From assembly GCA_019694215.1 (NCBI GenBank), contig JAIBCK010000025.1, forward strand, positions 1 through 37,911: a stretch of DNA of 37,911 bases, written 5' to 3'. This document shows positions 26,315 through 34,783 of the stretch, piece after piece. The position numbers and the translations under genes were made by a program. The stretch is from Thermoflexales bacterium. Lineage in GTDB: Bacteria; Chloroflexota; Anaerolineae; J036; Brachytrichaceae. The notes beneath the pieces were generated by a model. That model made no database searches, was not told where the DNA came from, and worked only from the letters and a program-made list of their open reading frames with translations. How positions within the stretch are numbered: position 1 is the stretch's first letter; every line of letters begins with the position of its first letter.

Positions 26315-26785
26315 ATGATGAAGAAACTCTGGTCCCTCCCCCTCATGGCCGCGCTCGCGCTGGCCCTCACCGGATGCCCCGCGCCGGCGCCCGCCGCCGC
26401 GCCGGCCGGCCAGATCGTGGTTGACGGTGCGTGGGCGCGCGCGGCCACCGCAGGCATGAACAGTGCCGCCTACATGGTGATCAGGAATGGTGGCGCCGAG
26501 GACACCCTCGTCAGCGCACAGGTCGAGGGCGCGATGCCCGAGATTCATGAGACCGTGCAGGCCGCCGGCGGCATGATGCAGATGCAGCCCCTGGCCAACG
26601 GGCTCAAGGTGCCGGCCAACGGCTCCGTCTCGCTGCAGCCGGGCGGCTATCACATCATGCTGATGGGCCTCAAGCAGGACCTCAAGCTCGGCGGCGAACT
26701 CAAGCTCAAGCTGGTGTTCAAGTCGGGCAAGACGATGGACGTCACGGCCAAGATCCAGGAGATGCCGATGAACATGTCGAAGTAG
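26315..26785 (+). CDS. PCuAC copper chaperone lipoprotein
   Basis: PCuAC proteins bind Cu(I) outside the membrane and help load the CuA site of cytochrome c oxidase. The 156-residue product has a lipoprotein signal ending LTGC (C21) and the PCuAC fold, with likely ligands H78 (IHETVQ), M88 or M90 (GGMMQMQPL), H113 and M115 (GGYHIMLMGL), close to the family's H-x10-M-x21-H-x-M pattern. The C-terminus (QEMPMNMSK) is Met-rich and could add copper sites. Start: ATGATG, so 26315 or 26318. It is monocistronic, with a TAGAAT promoter and a strong terminator. No Sco or oxidase gene is nearby, but the DsbB-cytochrome c gene shares an extracellular redox theme. Confidence 0.92.
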   Translation: MMKKLWSLPLMAALALALTGCPAPAPAAAPAGQIVVDGAWARAATAGMNSAAYMVIRNGGAEDTLVSAQVEGAMPEIHETVQAAGGMMQMQPLANGLKVPANGSVSLQPGGYHIMLMGLKQDLKLGGELKLKLVFKSGKTMDVTAKIQEMPMNMSK

Positions 26786-26804
26786 GCCTTGCCCTTCGAC
26801 GCTG

Positions 26805-26837
26805 GGGACCCGGCCATCCGGGTCCCTTTTTGTTTTT
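26805..26837 (+). terminator. Rho-independent terminator of the PCuAC gene
   Basis: A perfect 9-bp stem pairs GGGACCCGG (26805-26813) with 26818-26826 around CCAT, followed by TTTTTGTTTTT. It lies 19 nt after the PCuAC stop and abuts the stop codon of the convergent M20 peptidase gene. Confidence 0.93.
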
Positions 26838-28156
26838 CAGCCCGCGCACCACTGGCTGGCGAACAGCGCGAGCAGCCGCGCAGTCTCGACCACGGTGTCT
26901 AGCTCGACGTATTCGTCGGCCCCGTGCAAGTTGGCTCCCTTCGGCCCCCAGGCCAGCGCGGGCGTGTCATACAGCGCGGCGAAGCGCGTGTCCAGCCCGG
27001 CCGTGATGCCGACCGCGTAGGGGATCGGGTCGCTGAACCCCGGCAAACGGGCGCCAGCGAGCAGGCCCAGAAAGTCCTGCACCAGAGGCGCAGCCTCATC
27101 CTGCAACCAGGGCTCGGCGTGCCAGCCAAAAAAGGTCAGGGCCGGCGGATGCGCACGCAGCCACGGGCTGTGCGCGGCCACTTCGGCGATGCGGCGCGCA
27201 ATTTCCTCGCGCACGCCCGTCTCGGTCTCGCCGGGCACAAAGGACATCCGCACTTCGATCTCGCAACGCCCGGGCACCGTGCTGGGCCAGTCACCGGCCC
27301 GCACCACGCCAACGTTCAAATGACACGACCGCCGAGCGGCCGGATCGCCACGTTCGAGCAGCTCGATGTGCAGGGCCGCCGCGCGCTCGAGGTCCCAGGC
27401 CCCCAGCATGGCAATGATCGGCGCGGCCTCGACCGCGGCATTGACGCCCTTGTGGGCGCGGCCGGCATGGGCGCTGCGCCCCTCGACCGTGATGCGGAAA
27501 TACAGGATGCCGGGATGCGCAATGGTCACATCGACCCAGTGCGGCTCGGTGGCGATGAAGCCATCGGCGCGGTAGCCGCGCTCGAAGCAGGCCAGCGTCC
27601 CGCCCCCGCCGCCGGCCTCCTCCTCGATCACGCTCTCCAGGATCACGTCACCGCCCAACGGAATATGACAAGCCTTCAGGGCCGCCACCGCGTCGGCGTT
27701 GGCGACGACGCCCGACTTCATATCCATCGCGCCGCGGCCAAACAGCCGTGCCCCGGCCCAGGGCAGACCGGATGCCGCCGGCGCGCGCTCGATTACGCCC
27801 TCGTAAGGCGGGCGCGTCCACGCCGAGACGGGCTCCGCCGAAACGACATCGACATGGCCGTTGAGGATGAGCGAGCGGCCACCGCCGGTGCCCGCCAGGC
27901 GACCAACGACGTTGTGGCGCCCTTCGAGCGCGAAGCCCGAATCGACAAAGGCGGGCAGGCGCTGCAGCGCGGCGCGCTCGGGTTGGAAGACATCCACGGC
28001 GAGGCCCAGCGCCCGCATGCGCTCGGCCATCCAGGCCTGGGCATCGGCCTCCTGCCCGACCACGCTGGGGATGCGCACCAGCTCGCGCGTCGCGGCGACA
28101 ATGTCATCGGCATGTGTGTGGATCCAGTCCGTAATGCGGGCCGTGAGGTTTGTCAT
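26837..28156 (-). CDS. M20-family metallopeptidase / deacylase (ArgE/DapE type)
   Basis: The 439-residue enzyme has the dinuclear zinc site of the M20 family: H101 and D103 in LNGHVDVV, bridging D145 in FGRGAMDMKSG, catalytic/ligand E178-E179 in VIEEEAGGG, E204 in ATEPHW, and a late histidine in GANLHGADEY. A dimerisation domain is inserted at about 215-330 (RSAHAGRAHKGVNA). Family members deacylate amino acids (ArgE), succinyl-diaminopimelate (DapE) or small peptides; the substrate cannot be fixed here. The start at 28156 begins MTNLTARITDWI; an in-frame ATG at 28186 overlaps the upstream stop. It is last in the operon TPP enzyme-hemW-secreted protein-M20, 26 nt after the previous gene. Confidence 0.9.
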   Translation of the reverse strand: MTNLTARITDWIHTHADDIVAATRELVRIPSVVGQEADAQAWMAERMRALGLAVDVFQPERAALQRLPAFVDSGFALEGRHNVVGRLAGTGGGRSLILNGHVDVVSAEPVSAWTRPPYEGVIERAPAASGLPWAGARLFGRGAMDMKSGVVANADAVAALKACHIPLGGDVILESVIEEEAGGGGGTLACFERGYRADGFIATEPHWVDVTIAHPGILYFRITVEGRSAHAGRAHKGVNAAVEAAPIIAMLGAWDLERAAALHIELLERGDPAARRSCHLNVGVVRAGDWPSTVPGRCEIEVRMSFVPGETETGVREEIARRIAEVAAHSPWLRAHPPALTFFGWHAEPWLQDEAAPLVQDFLGLLAGARLPGFSDPIPYAVGITAGLDTRFAALYDTPALAWGPKGANLHGADEYVELDTVVETARLLALFASQWCAG

Positions 28157-28182
28157 GGTTCGATGGGGAGGGCCGGGCGCGG

Positions 28183-29667
28183 TCAACGCACCCAGCGGAA
28201 GGTGGTGGTGTCGAAGCGGAAGCGTTGATTGGCGCTGTCACGGAGCTCGAGGACGGCCCCGCGCGCGGTGACGATGCGCAGGCTGCCCTTTGCGCCGGTG
28301 GGCGTGTAGTAACGCGCCAGCGCGCCGTCCGCGTCGCGCTGCCAGACACCCAGGCCGTCATCGCGGCGGAAGACGACCAGCGCCGGCGTCGACGCGCCGC
28401 CCTCGTTGCGCCGCGCCCCGGCATGCACGATCAAACGGATGGCGCCCACCCGCCGCTGCCAGGCGTTGACACCGATGAACTGCGAGGCCGGGAGTGGCGC
28501 CGTCACCGAGGCAACGAGATAGCCCCAGCCCAGCGCGCGACCCGTCGGGCGCGTGAAAGAGGTGATGCGCCGCGCATTCGCCAGCGCGCTGCTGTTCCAG
28601 GCCTCCCACGAGATGTCGGTCGGCGGGCCAAAGGTCTGCGCGACGGTGGGCGCGCTGGCCAGGGCGTCGCGGAGCTGCGTCCATCCCGCCTCCGATGGAT
28701 TGTTGGTATGGATGGCCTCGCACTCGGCGTCATTGCCGCGCTCGTGGCAGGCCTGCCACTGCGTCATCACCCCGATGAAGCGCAGGTCGGCGTTGGCCCA
28801 GGTCTTGACGGCCAGCGCGACGGTCTTCCACTGGCGGGCATTGGTGCCGCTGGTCAGGTAGATCTCCGGAAGCGGTTTCGTCAGCGGATGCCCGCCCGAG
28901 ACATACCAGAGATCGTTGAGCGTCCAGAAGCCGCCAATCTGGGTGTTCAGCGGCGGCGCGCCGGAGGTCGGGCAGCCATCGCACGACCCGAAATTGATCA
29001 GCGGGCGCCCCGTCCCCGAGGCATAGCCATCCACCCAGCCCCGCGTCTGGCCGGCGCTGCCAAAGCCCGGCTCGGCGTCGATCGCCCCCATGACCGTGAC
29101 GCGGCTGGCATAGCTGGAGGCCGCGACAGCACTGGCGATGCGCTGGGTCATCTGGCCCCAGGCCAGGCCGGATGCGAAGTGCACATCGGTGCCGTAGTTG
29201 TTGACGCCCAGCCCGATTGTGACTGGGATCGTGGGTGGCGCACAGGTGGCGTAGCCCGTGATGAAGCTGCGGGCGGCGAGCTCAACCTGCGCCAGCGGAG
29301 CCACGTCAAACGCAAAGTAATACACCCCCTGGACGTCAGCGGTGTAGGTGTAGGGTTGGCCAAAGTCGAGGATGATCGTCCCGCGCCGCTGCTGCTGGCC
29401 CGCCGCGCAGCCCCAGGCCTGCAGGCGGCTGGGGATGAGTGAATCGACATAGCGCGAAGTCGTGGAGACGGGGGCGGTCGCGTCGCCCCCCGGAAGGCGC
29501 GGGAAGTAGTACGTGTAGGGCGCGGTCGCGGCCAGGGCCGGCTCGGCCTGAAGCGACGCCGGGCGCGGCGGCGACGTCGTCGCCAGCACCGGGCGCAGCA
29601 GGCCCAGCAGCCCCGCCAACGCGAGCAGCGCGACCCCGATCGGGACGAACACGGACAGACGCTTCAT
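28183..29667 (-). CDS. Secreted or membrane-anchored protein of unknown function
   Basis: The 494-residue protein has an N-terminal signal sequence or anchor (residues 1-30, VPIGVALLALAGLLGLLRPV). The mature part has several Cys pairs (for example GSCDGCP) and segments VTIGLGVNNYGTD, VTVMGAIDAEPGFG and FIGVMTQWQACHERG that alternate strands and helices like a TIM barrel. A peptidoglycan- or glycan-active enzyme is possible, but no family was recognised with confidence. The last 120 residues (LVVFRRDDGLGVWQRD, LRIVTARGAVLELRD) look like a separate beta domain. Its ATG overlaps the hemW stop by 1 bp (TGATG). A longer frame opening at 29994 lies inside hemW and was rejected. Confidence 0.7.
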   Translation of the reverse strand: MKRLSVFVPIGVALLALAGLLGLLRPVLATTSPPRPASLQAEPALAATAPYTYYFPRLPGGDATAPVSTTSRYVDSLIPSRLQAWGCAAGQQQRRGTIILDFGQPYTYTADVQGVYYFAFDVAPLAQVELAARSFITGYATCAPPTIPVTIGLGVNNYGTDVHFASGLAWGQMTQRIASAVAASSYASRVTVMGAIDAEPGFGSAGQTRGWVDGYASGTGRPLINFGSCDGCPTSGAPPLNTQIGGFWTLNDLWYVSGGHPLTKPLPEIYLTSGTNARQWKTVALAVKTWANADLRFIGVMTQWQACHERGNDAECEAIHTNNPSEAGWTQLRDALASAPTVAQTFGPPTDISWEAWNSSALANARRITSFTRPTGRALGWGYLVASVTAPLPASQFIGVNAWQRRVGAIRLIVHAGARRNEGGASTPALVVFRRDDGLGVWQRDADGALARYYTPTGAKGSLRIVTARGAVLELRDSANQRFRFDTTTFRWVR

Positions 29668-30815
29668 CACACCAGCAGGCGGAAGACGCGGTTGCTCAGG
29701 AAGCGGCCGCGCTCGGTCAGCCGCGCCCCAACCGCGTCGACAGTCAGCAGGCCCTCGCCGACCGCCTGATCGAGCGCTGCCTGGAAGAAGGTTGTCATCG
29801 GCGCGCCATAGCGCGCTTCGAAGCGCGCATGCGTGATGCCTTCCTCGAGCAGGCGCAGCCCGAGCATCATCGTCTCGCCGCGCGACGTGGCGGCGTCGAT
29901 GTCCTCGTGGGCGAGTTCGATGCCGCCTGCGCGGATCGCCTCCGGCCCGGCCGCCGCGCGCGCGATGTAGTCGGCCGGGCGGCGGGCGTTCCACCAGCGC
30001 CGCTGGATCGAGCTCGAGTGTGCCCCTGCCCCCAGCCCGAAGTATGGCTCATTTCGCCAGTAGATCAAGTTATGCGCGCAGGCCCGGCCCGGGCGCGCCC
30101 AGTTTGAGATCTCGTAGTGCGCATAACCGGCGTCGCCCAGCACCTGCTCGGCGTGTTCATACATGTCGGCGGCCGCATCCGGATCGGGCAGCGGCAGCTC
30201 CCCGCGCCGGGTGCGCTCATGCAGCGGCGTGCCGGTCTCGATGCTGAGCGCGTAAAGCGAGATGTGCTCGGGGGCCAGCGCCAGCGCGGCCCGCACCGTG
30301 CGTTGCCAGCTCGCGAGCGGCTGGTGCGGCAGGCCGTAGATCAGGTCGATGTTGACATTGTCGAAGCCCGCCGCGCGCACGGTCGCGACGGCCTCGCCCA
30401 CCTCGCGCCAGCCGTGCTCGCGCCCCAGCAGCGCCAGCTCACCGGGGTCGGCGCTTTGCGCGCCAAAGCTCAGGCGGTTGATGCCCAGGGCGCGCATCTC
30501 GCGCAGCGAGGCCAGCGTCACCGTGCCAGGGTTGGCTTCGAGCGTGATTTCGGCGTCATCCGGCAAGGCGAATGCGGACCGGCACGCCTCGACCAGACGC
30601 GCCAGCTGCTCGCCGCTCATCAGCGAGGGCGTGCCGCCGCCGAAGAAGACGGTGTGGGCGACCGGGCGGACCTCGCCGGCGCGGGCGCGGATCTCCGCGG
30701 CCAGCGCCTCGGCATAGGGCTCGCGCAGGCCATCCTGATCGACGTAGGTGTTGAAGTCGCAGTACGAGCAGCGATGCCGGCAGAACGGGATATGCAGGTA
30801 GAGACCGGTGGCCAT
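29667..30815 (-). CDS. hemW: HemW, radical-SAM heme chaperone
   Basis: The 382-residue protein has the radical-SAM motif CRHRCSYCDF (C12, C16, C19). The absence of a fourth Cys after the triad and the N-terminus starting directly at LYLHIPFC fit HemW, which carries heme to target proteins, rather than the oxygen-independent coproporphyrinogen oxidase HemN. Other family segments are FFGGGTPSLM, INRLSFGAQS, NIDLIYGLPHQ, HISLYALSIETGTPL and the C-terminal HemN_C domain (about 310-382). A heme chaperone agrees with the cytochrome c fusion at 33136-34083. The start is 5 nt after the stop of the TPP-enzyme gene, and its stop overlaps the next start. Confidence 0.93.
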   Translation of the reverse strand: MATGLYLHIPFCRHRCSYCDFNTYVDQDGLREPYAEALAAEIRARAGEVRPVAHTVFFGGGTPSLMSGEQLARLVEACRSAFALPDDAEITLEANPGTVTLASLREMRALGINRLSFGAQSADPGELALLGREHGWREVGEAVATVRAAGFDNVNIDLIYGLPHQPLASWQRTVRAALALAPEHISLYALSIETGTPLHERTRRGELPLPDPDAAADMYEHAEQVLGDAGYAHYEISNWARPGRACAHNLIYWRNEPYFGLGAGAHSSSIQRRWWNARRPADYIARAAAGPEAIRAGGIELAHEDIDAATSRGETMMLGLRLLEEGITHARFEARYGAPMTTFFQAALDQAVGEGLLTVDAVGARLTERGRFLSNRVFRLLV

Positions 30816-30820
30816 TCCGG

Positions 30821-32374
30821 CTAGATCATGACCTCGATCAGGCGCGGGCCGGGCTCGCGCAGACCAACCGCCAGCGCGGCATTGAAGGCGGCCATGTCCG
30901 TCGCGCGCGAGGCCGGCACGCCCATGCCCTCCGCCAAACGCACGAAATCGAGCGTCGGCGTGTCCAGGCGCAGCATGTCATTGGCCTTGGGGCCGATGTC
31001 GAGCCCGATCGCCTTCATCTCGCCGCGCAGGATGGCGTAGTTGCGGTTGTTGAAGATCACCGTGAGCACATTCAGGCCCTCACGCGCCTGTGTCCACAGC
31101 CCCTGCAGCGTGTACATCGCCGAGCCGTCGGCTTCCATGTTGATGACGCGACGGTCGGGGCAGGCCACCGCGGCGCCGGTCGCGACGGGGATGCCCTGCC
31201 CGATGCTGCCGCCGGTCACCGCCAGCCAGTCATGCGGGGCGGTCCCGCTCATCCAACGATCGGATTCGCGGCTGCTGGTCACGGCTTCATCGGCGATGAC
31301 GGCGCCCTCGGGGAGCAGCGCGGCGAGGGCGAGCCAGATCTTCTCGACGCTCATATCGCCCTCCGGCAGGGCCGGGCGCGCGTAGGCATTGCGCTGCGGC
31401 GGCTCGGCGGGCGCGTCCAGCGCATCCGCCAGGGCTTCGAGCGCGGCCAGCACGTCCTGGCGCGGCGTGGCGAGCACATGCAGGGCGCAGTCGGGCGGGC
31501 GGATCTCGCTGGGCAGATTTGGATAACCAAAAAAGCCCACCGGCGCCGGCGCGCCCGCGAGCACGAGGTGCTTGACCCCGGCCAGCTGGGCCAGGGCCTG
31601 TGGGATGGGATAGGCCAGCCGCTCGATCTGCGCGATCCCGGCCCCGCGCGCGCCGCGGGCGGAGAAGCGATAGCCCAACGGTCGTTTGCCCAATGCGGCC
31701 CCGATCCGGCTGGCGACCGCCTGCCCGCGTGGCGTCCAGCCCGCGTCGCCGACGAACAGCGCGCAGGCCTCCCCCTTGCTGCGCGCGGCGCGCAGCGTGG
31801 CCGCCAGCGCCTCGACCGCCGCGGCATCGACGGCCGGCCGGGCCGGCAAGGCGGGCGCGGGCAGCGGATCCGGGGCCTCGGTCCACATCGCGTCGCCGGG
31901 GAAGATCAGCGTGGCGACCTGACCGGGCGGGGTCTGCGAGGCGACCAACGCGTCGACGGCGTCGTTGGGGACCGTGGCGGCGCTGGCGCTGGTGCGCACC
32001 CAGCCACTGACCGGGTTGGCCAGGCTGCGGATGTCGCTGGTGAGCGGGGCATCGTGCTTGAGGTGCCAGGTGGCGTGCTCGCCGACGATGTTGATCAGCG
32101 GGCTGCCGGCGCGTCGTGCGTTGTGCAGGTTGGCGATGCCGTTGCCCAGGCCCGGCCCGAGGTGCAGCAGCGTGCAGGCCGGGCGGCCCGTCATCCGCGC
32201 GTAGCCATCCGCCGCGCCCGTCGCCACGCCCTCGAACAGGGCCAGCACGGTGCGCATGCCCGGGACGCGATCGACGGCAGCGACGAAGGCCATCTCTGAC
32301 GTGCCGGGGTTGGTGAAACAGGTATCGACGCCGCCGTTGACCAGCGTCTGGATGAGGGATTGGGCACCATTCAT
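30821..32374 (-). CDS. Thiamine-pyrophosphate-dependent acetolactate-synthase-like enzyme
   Basis: The 517-residue protein has the three-domain layout of the acetolactate synthase / benzoylformate decarboxylase family: Pyr domain (about 1-165) with the cofactor-activating glutamate E27 in CFTNPGTSEMAF, a central domain (about 180-320), and the PP domain (about 340-517) with the Mg/TPP motif running from D416-G417 to N442-N443. The first Gly of the usual GDG reads Ala (EADGSAMYTLQGLW), a variant known in this subgroup. Members decarboxylate 2-oxo acids; the substrate is unassigned. No small regulatory subunit gene (ilvN/ilvH) is adjacent, which argues against branched-chain synthesis. It heads the operon TPP enzyme-hemW-secreted-M20, with GATAAT 6 nt before the start. 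Confidence 0.88.
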   Translation of the reverse strand: MNGAQSLIQTLVNGGVDTCFTNPGTSEMAFVAAVDRVPGMRTVLALFEGVATGAADGYARMTGRPACTLLHLGPGLGNGIANLHNARRAGSPLINIVGEHATWHLKHDAPLTSDIRSLANPVSGWVRTSASAATVPNDAVDALVASQTPPGQVATLIFPGDAMWTEAPDPLPAPALPARPAVDAAAVEALAATLRAARSKGEACALFVGDAGWTPRGQAVASRIGAALGKRPLGYRFSARGARGAGIAQIERLAYPIPQALAQLAGVKHLVLAGAPAPVGFFGYPNLPSEIRPPDCALHVLATPRQDVLAALEALADALDAPAEPPQRNAYARPALPEGDMSVEKIWLALAALLPEGAVIADEAVTSSRESDRWMSGTAPHDWLAVTGGSIGQGIPVATGAAVACPDRRVINMEADGSAMYTLQGLWTQAREGLNVLTVIFNNRNYAILRGEMKAIGLDIGPKANDMLRLDTPTLDFVRLAEGMGVPASRATDMAAFNAALAVGLREPGPRLIEVMI

Positions 32375-32380
32375 GCCCGC

Positions 32381-32386
32381 ATTATC
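32381..32386 (-). promoter_or_regulatory. -10 box GATAAT of the TPP-enzyme operon
   Basis: The minus strand reads GATAAT with 6 nt to the ATG at 32374. The spacing matches the other leaderless-type starts. Confidence 0.5.
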
Positions 32387-32395
32387 CGCGCGCCG

Positions 32396-32427
32396 AAAAA
32401 CAACGGCGGGGACAGGCTCCCCCCGCC
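32396..32427 (-). terminator. Hairpin terminator of the 166-residue lipoprotein gene
   Basis: On the minus strand GGCGGGG (32427-32421) pairs with CCCCGCC (32411-32405) around 9 nt, followed by GTTGTTTTT. It lies 56 nt past the stop of the lipoprotein gene and just before the promoter of the TPP-enzyme operon. Confidence 0.7.
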
Positions 32428-32483
32428 TGCCCCCGCCCCTCTTGCACGTCCCCTCGAGGCGGACGCCCCCCCGGCTGTTTGAA

Positions 32484-32984
32484 TCAGTTGGTCGTCAGCG
32501 AGGCGATCACCACGACCTGGCTCTTGTCCGTTGGATCAGCCATGCGGAAGATCGCCAGGGTCTGCTTCCCGCGCGAATAGATCTGGCTCTGGAAGACGTC
32601 GTTCTGCGCGTTGACCTGGTTCAAGGCCTGGTTCGCCAGCGCGCCGGCGACGCCACCCATGCCCTCGCTCCAACCGCTGGCTTTCAGCTTGTCGGTGTAG
32701 AACGAGCGCACCTTGTCCCAGCTCGCGTCGCCGGGGAAGCGGAAGGCCTTCTGCTCGGTCTTCCCGCCCGACCCGGAGGCCTGGCGCGCGGAGCTGTCAT
32801 TGGCCATGTTCTGCTGCAGCTGCTCGGCGATGCGGCTTTCGCCGGGCTTGAGCTCGGCGGCGCCGGGATAGGCCGGCAGGTCCTTGATCGCAATCGGGGC
32901 GCCGCCCCCGACGCTGCAGGCGGCGAGCGCGAGAACGCTCAGCGCGGCAATGGCGACCCGTTGGATGGTTTTGAGTGTGAACAT
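32484..32984 (-). CDS. Putative lipoprotein of unknown function
   Basis: The 166-residue protein has a lipoprotein signal ending LALAAC (C23). The mature part begins with PAYPGAAELKPGES, a pattern seen in small extracytoplasmic proteins of Chloroflexota that carry a predicted FYTDKLKASGW-type segment (here 92-106, WDKVRSFYTDKLKASGW), and ends in a beta-rich stretch (LAIFRMADPTDKSQVVVIASL). Function unknown. The start at 32984 is set by the signal peptide; an upstream frame to 33098 adds a non-signal tail. A GGGGGAT Shine-Dalgarno-like stretch lies about 11 nt upstream, within a direct repeat of ACAAACAG. It is monocistronic and divergent from the DsbB-cytochrome c gene. Confidence 0.8.
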   Translation of the reverse strand: MFTLKTIQRVAIAALSVLALAACSVGGGAPIAIKDLPAYPGAAELKPGESRIAEQLQQNMANDSSARQASGSGGKTEQKAFRFPGDASWDKVRSFYTDKLKASGWSEGMGGVAGALANQALNQVNAQNDVFQSQIYSRGKQTLAIFRMADPTDKSQVVVIASLTTN

Positions 32985-33122
32985 CTGTTTGTTGATCCCC
33001 CTGTTTGTGTGTGCCAACAGCATGCCCTGACTGGCGGCCGGGCACCTCTCACATCGGGGCGGATTTCTCTCATTACCCGCCCGAACCCCGGCGCGCACTC
33101 AGTACCCGCTCAGCGCGGCGGA

Positions 33123-33128
33123 TAGAAT
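33123..33128 (+). promoter_or_regulatory. -10 box TAGAAT of the DsbB-cytochrome c gene
   Basis: TAGAAT ends 7 nt before the ATG at 33136, with no Shine-Dalgarno between. Confidence 0.6.
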
Positions 33129-33135
33129 CAGCGCG

Positions 33136-34083
33136 ATGGACCGCTTTTTCACACGCATGGGTCGCGCGGCGCCCTATGCCGGCCTTTTGGTGGCCGCCAC
33201 GGCAACAATCGGCAGCCTCTTCATGAGCCAGGTGCTGGGCTGGCTGCCCTGCGAGATGTGCTGGTATCAGCGCATTGCGATGTATCCGATCCTGCTGCTG
33301 CTGCTGATCGGGATCATCACCGCCGACAGTCGGGTGTATCGCTATGTCCTGCCGCTGGCCGTGATCGGCGGCTTCGTCTCGACGTATCACATCCTGTATC
33401 AGAAGACCGATCTCTTCCCGGCCTCGCCGTGCGAGCTGAACTCGGGCATCTCGTGCAAGGGCGACTATCTCAATGCCTTCAACGGGATGATCACCATCCC
33501 CACCCTCGCGCTGATTGCCTTCGGCCTGATCGTGGTCTCCGCCGTGATTGCCCGGATGGCCACTGACCCGATGCTGATCGACGACGAAACAGACGACGGC
33601 GACGAAACGGCGGATGCGAAGGGGGTGCCCGCCCCCGTCGCGCGCCCTTCGGCGGGGCTGCGCGTGGCCGGCGCGCTGCTGGCCATTGCCCTCGCCTTTG
33701 GATTGGTTTACACCGTTGGAGGATCGCTGCGCGCGGCGCAGGCCCCAAAGACCCCGACGCCGCTGGGCACCCCCTCAGGGTCGCCGTTTGCGACGCCGGT
33801 GTCGAGCGCCGCCAATGGTGCGCGCCTGTTCTCGGAGTACTGCACGATGTGCCACGGCGCGTCGGGGGATGGCATCACCAACCTCGCCCCGACGCTGGCC
33901 GGATCGACGCTGGTCAAGACCGGGAGCGAGGACGACCTGCTGCGCATGATCCGCAAGGGCCGCCTCCCCACCGACGCGGACAACAAGAGTGGCCTGCTCA
34001 TGCCGCAGAGCGGCGGGATGGCGGCGTATGGCGATGACGACCTGCGCTCGGTCATCCGCTACCTCAAGACCATCATCCGCTGA
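33136..34083 (+). CDS. DsbB/BdbC-like thiol oxidase fused to a cytochrome c domain
   Basis: One 315-residue frame joins two redox modules. Residues 1-141 are a DsbB/BdbC-type four-helix membrane protein with its two Cys pairs, C39/C42 (GWLPCEMCWYQR) and C99/C107 (SPCELNSGISC), which oxidise a DsbA-type partner and pass electrons to quinone. An acidic linker (148-160) leads to a fifth helix (about 174-196), a Thr/Pro linker, and a class I cytochrome c (225-315) with CTMCH (C236, C239, H240) and probable axial M289 (LLMPQSGG). Topology places both Cys pairs and the heme outside the membrane. Direct electron delivery to cytochrome c is an inference. PlsC starts 4 nt after the stop. Confidence 0.92.
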   Translation: MDRFFTRMGRAAPYAGLLVAATATIGSLFMSQVLGWLPCEMCWYQRIAMYPILLLLLIGIITADSRVYRYVLPLAVIGGFVSTYHILYQKTDLFPASPCELNSGISCKGDYLNAFNGMITIPTLALIAFGLIVVSAVIARMATDPMLIDDETDDGDETADAKGVPAPVARPSAGLRVAGALLAIALAFGLVYTVGGSLRAAQAPKTPTPLGTPSGSPFATPVSSAANGARLFSEYCTMCHGASGDGITNLAPTLAGSTLVKTGSEDDLLRMIRKGRLPTDADNKSGLLMPQSGGMAAYGDDDLRSVIRYLKTIIR

Positions 34084-34087
34084 GGCC

Positions 34088-34783
34088 ATGACCGCGCCGA
34101 CCCCGACGACGCCCCCAAAATCGGTGTACTCCCGCCGTTGGACGTGGAACGGCAGCACGCCCCTGCGCGGGCTGTGGAATGCGCTGCTGCGGCTGGTCAT
34201 CCGCGCCTTCACCCGCTTCGAGATCCGCGGCCTCGAACACGTGCCGGCCGACGGCGGGTTCATCGTGATGATCAACCACATCCACGCCTTCGACCCATTT
34301 GTGGTCCTGCCGTGGTTGCCAAAGGGCGTCACCCCGATGGCCAAGGTCGAGGCCTTCGAGAATCTGCTGCTGCGCCCGCTCGTCATCACCTACGGGGCCA
34401 TCCCCGTGCACCGCGGCGACGTCGACACCCAGGCCATTCGGATGGCCACCGACGAGCTCAAGGCGGGCCGCGCCATCCTGATCGCCCCGGAGGGCACGCG
34501 CAGCAAGACCGGCGCGCTCATCCCGGCACAGGAGGGCATGGCCTACATCGCCGCGCGCGCCAATGCCTGGGTGCTGCCGGTCGCCATCGTCGGCACGCCC
34601 GGCATGCTGGGCTCGCTGGCGCACCTGAAGCGCGGCCGTCTAACGCTCACGCTTGGTGAGCCCTTCCGGCTGTCCGCCGAGGGCCGCCGCCCCTCCCGCG
34701 AGGCGCTGCAGCAATGGACCGACGACGCGATGCGGCGCATGGCCGCGCTGCTGCCGCCCGAGATGCGCGGCCCCTACGCATGA
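34088..34783 (+). CDS. plsC: 1-acyl-sn-glycerol-3-phosphate acyltransferase-like PlsC
   Basis: PlsC acylates lysophosphatidic acid to phosphatidic acid in phospholipid synthesis. The 231-residue protein has the acyltransferase motif I NHIHAFD (H64-x4-D69), motif II at about 104-110 (AIPVHRG), motif III APEGTRSKTG (E135, R138) and motif IV VLPVAIVGTPG. The N-terminal helix (about 28-42) should bind the membrane. The start at 34088 is 4 nt after the DsbB-cytochrome c stop; a longer frame from 33989 lies in that gene. The stop overlaps the next start by 4 bp. The exact acyl acceptor is not proven, as other lyso-lipid acyltransferases share these motifs. Confidence 0.9.
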   Translation: MTAPTPTTPPKSVYSRRWTWNGSTPLRGLWNALLRLVIRAFTRFEIRGLEHVPADGGFIVMINHIHAFDPFVVLPWLPKGVTPMAKVEAFENLLLRPLVITYGAIPVHRGDVDTQAIRMATDELKAGRAILIAPEGTRSKTGALIPAQEGMAYIAARANAWVLPVAIVGTPGMLGSLAHLKRGRLTLTLGEPFRLSAEGRRPSREALQQWTDDAMRRMAALLPPEMRGPYA

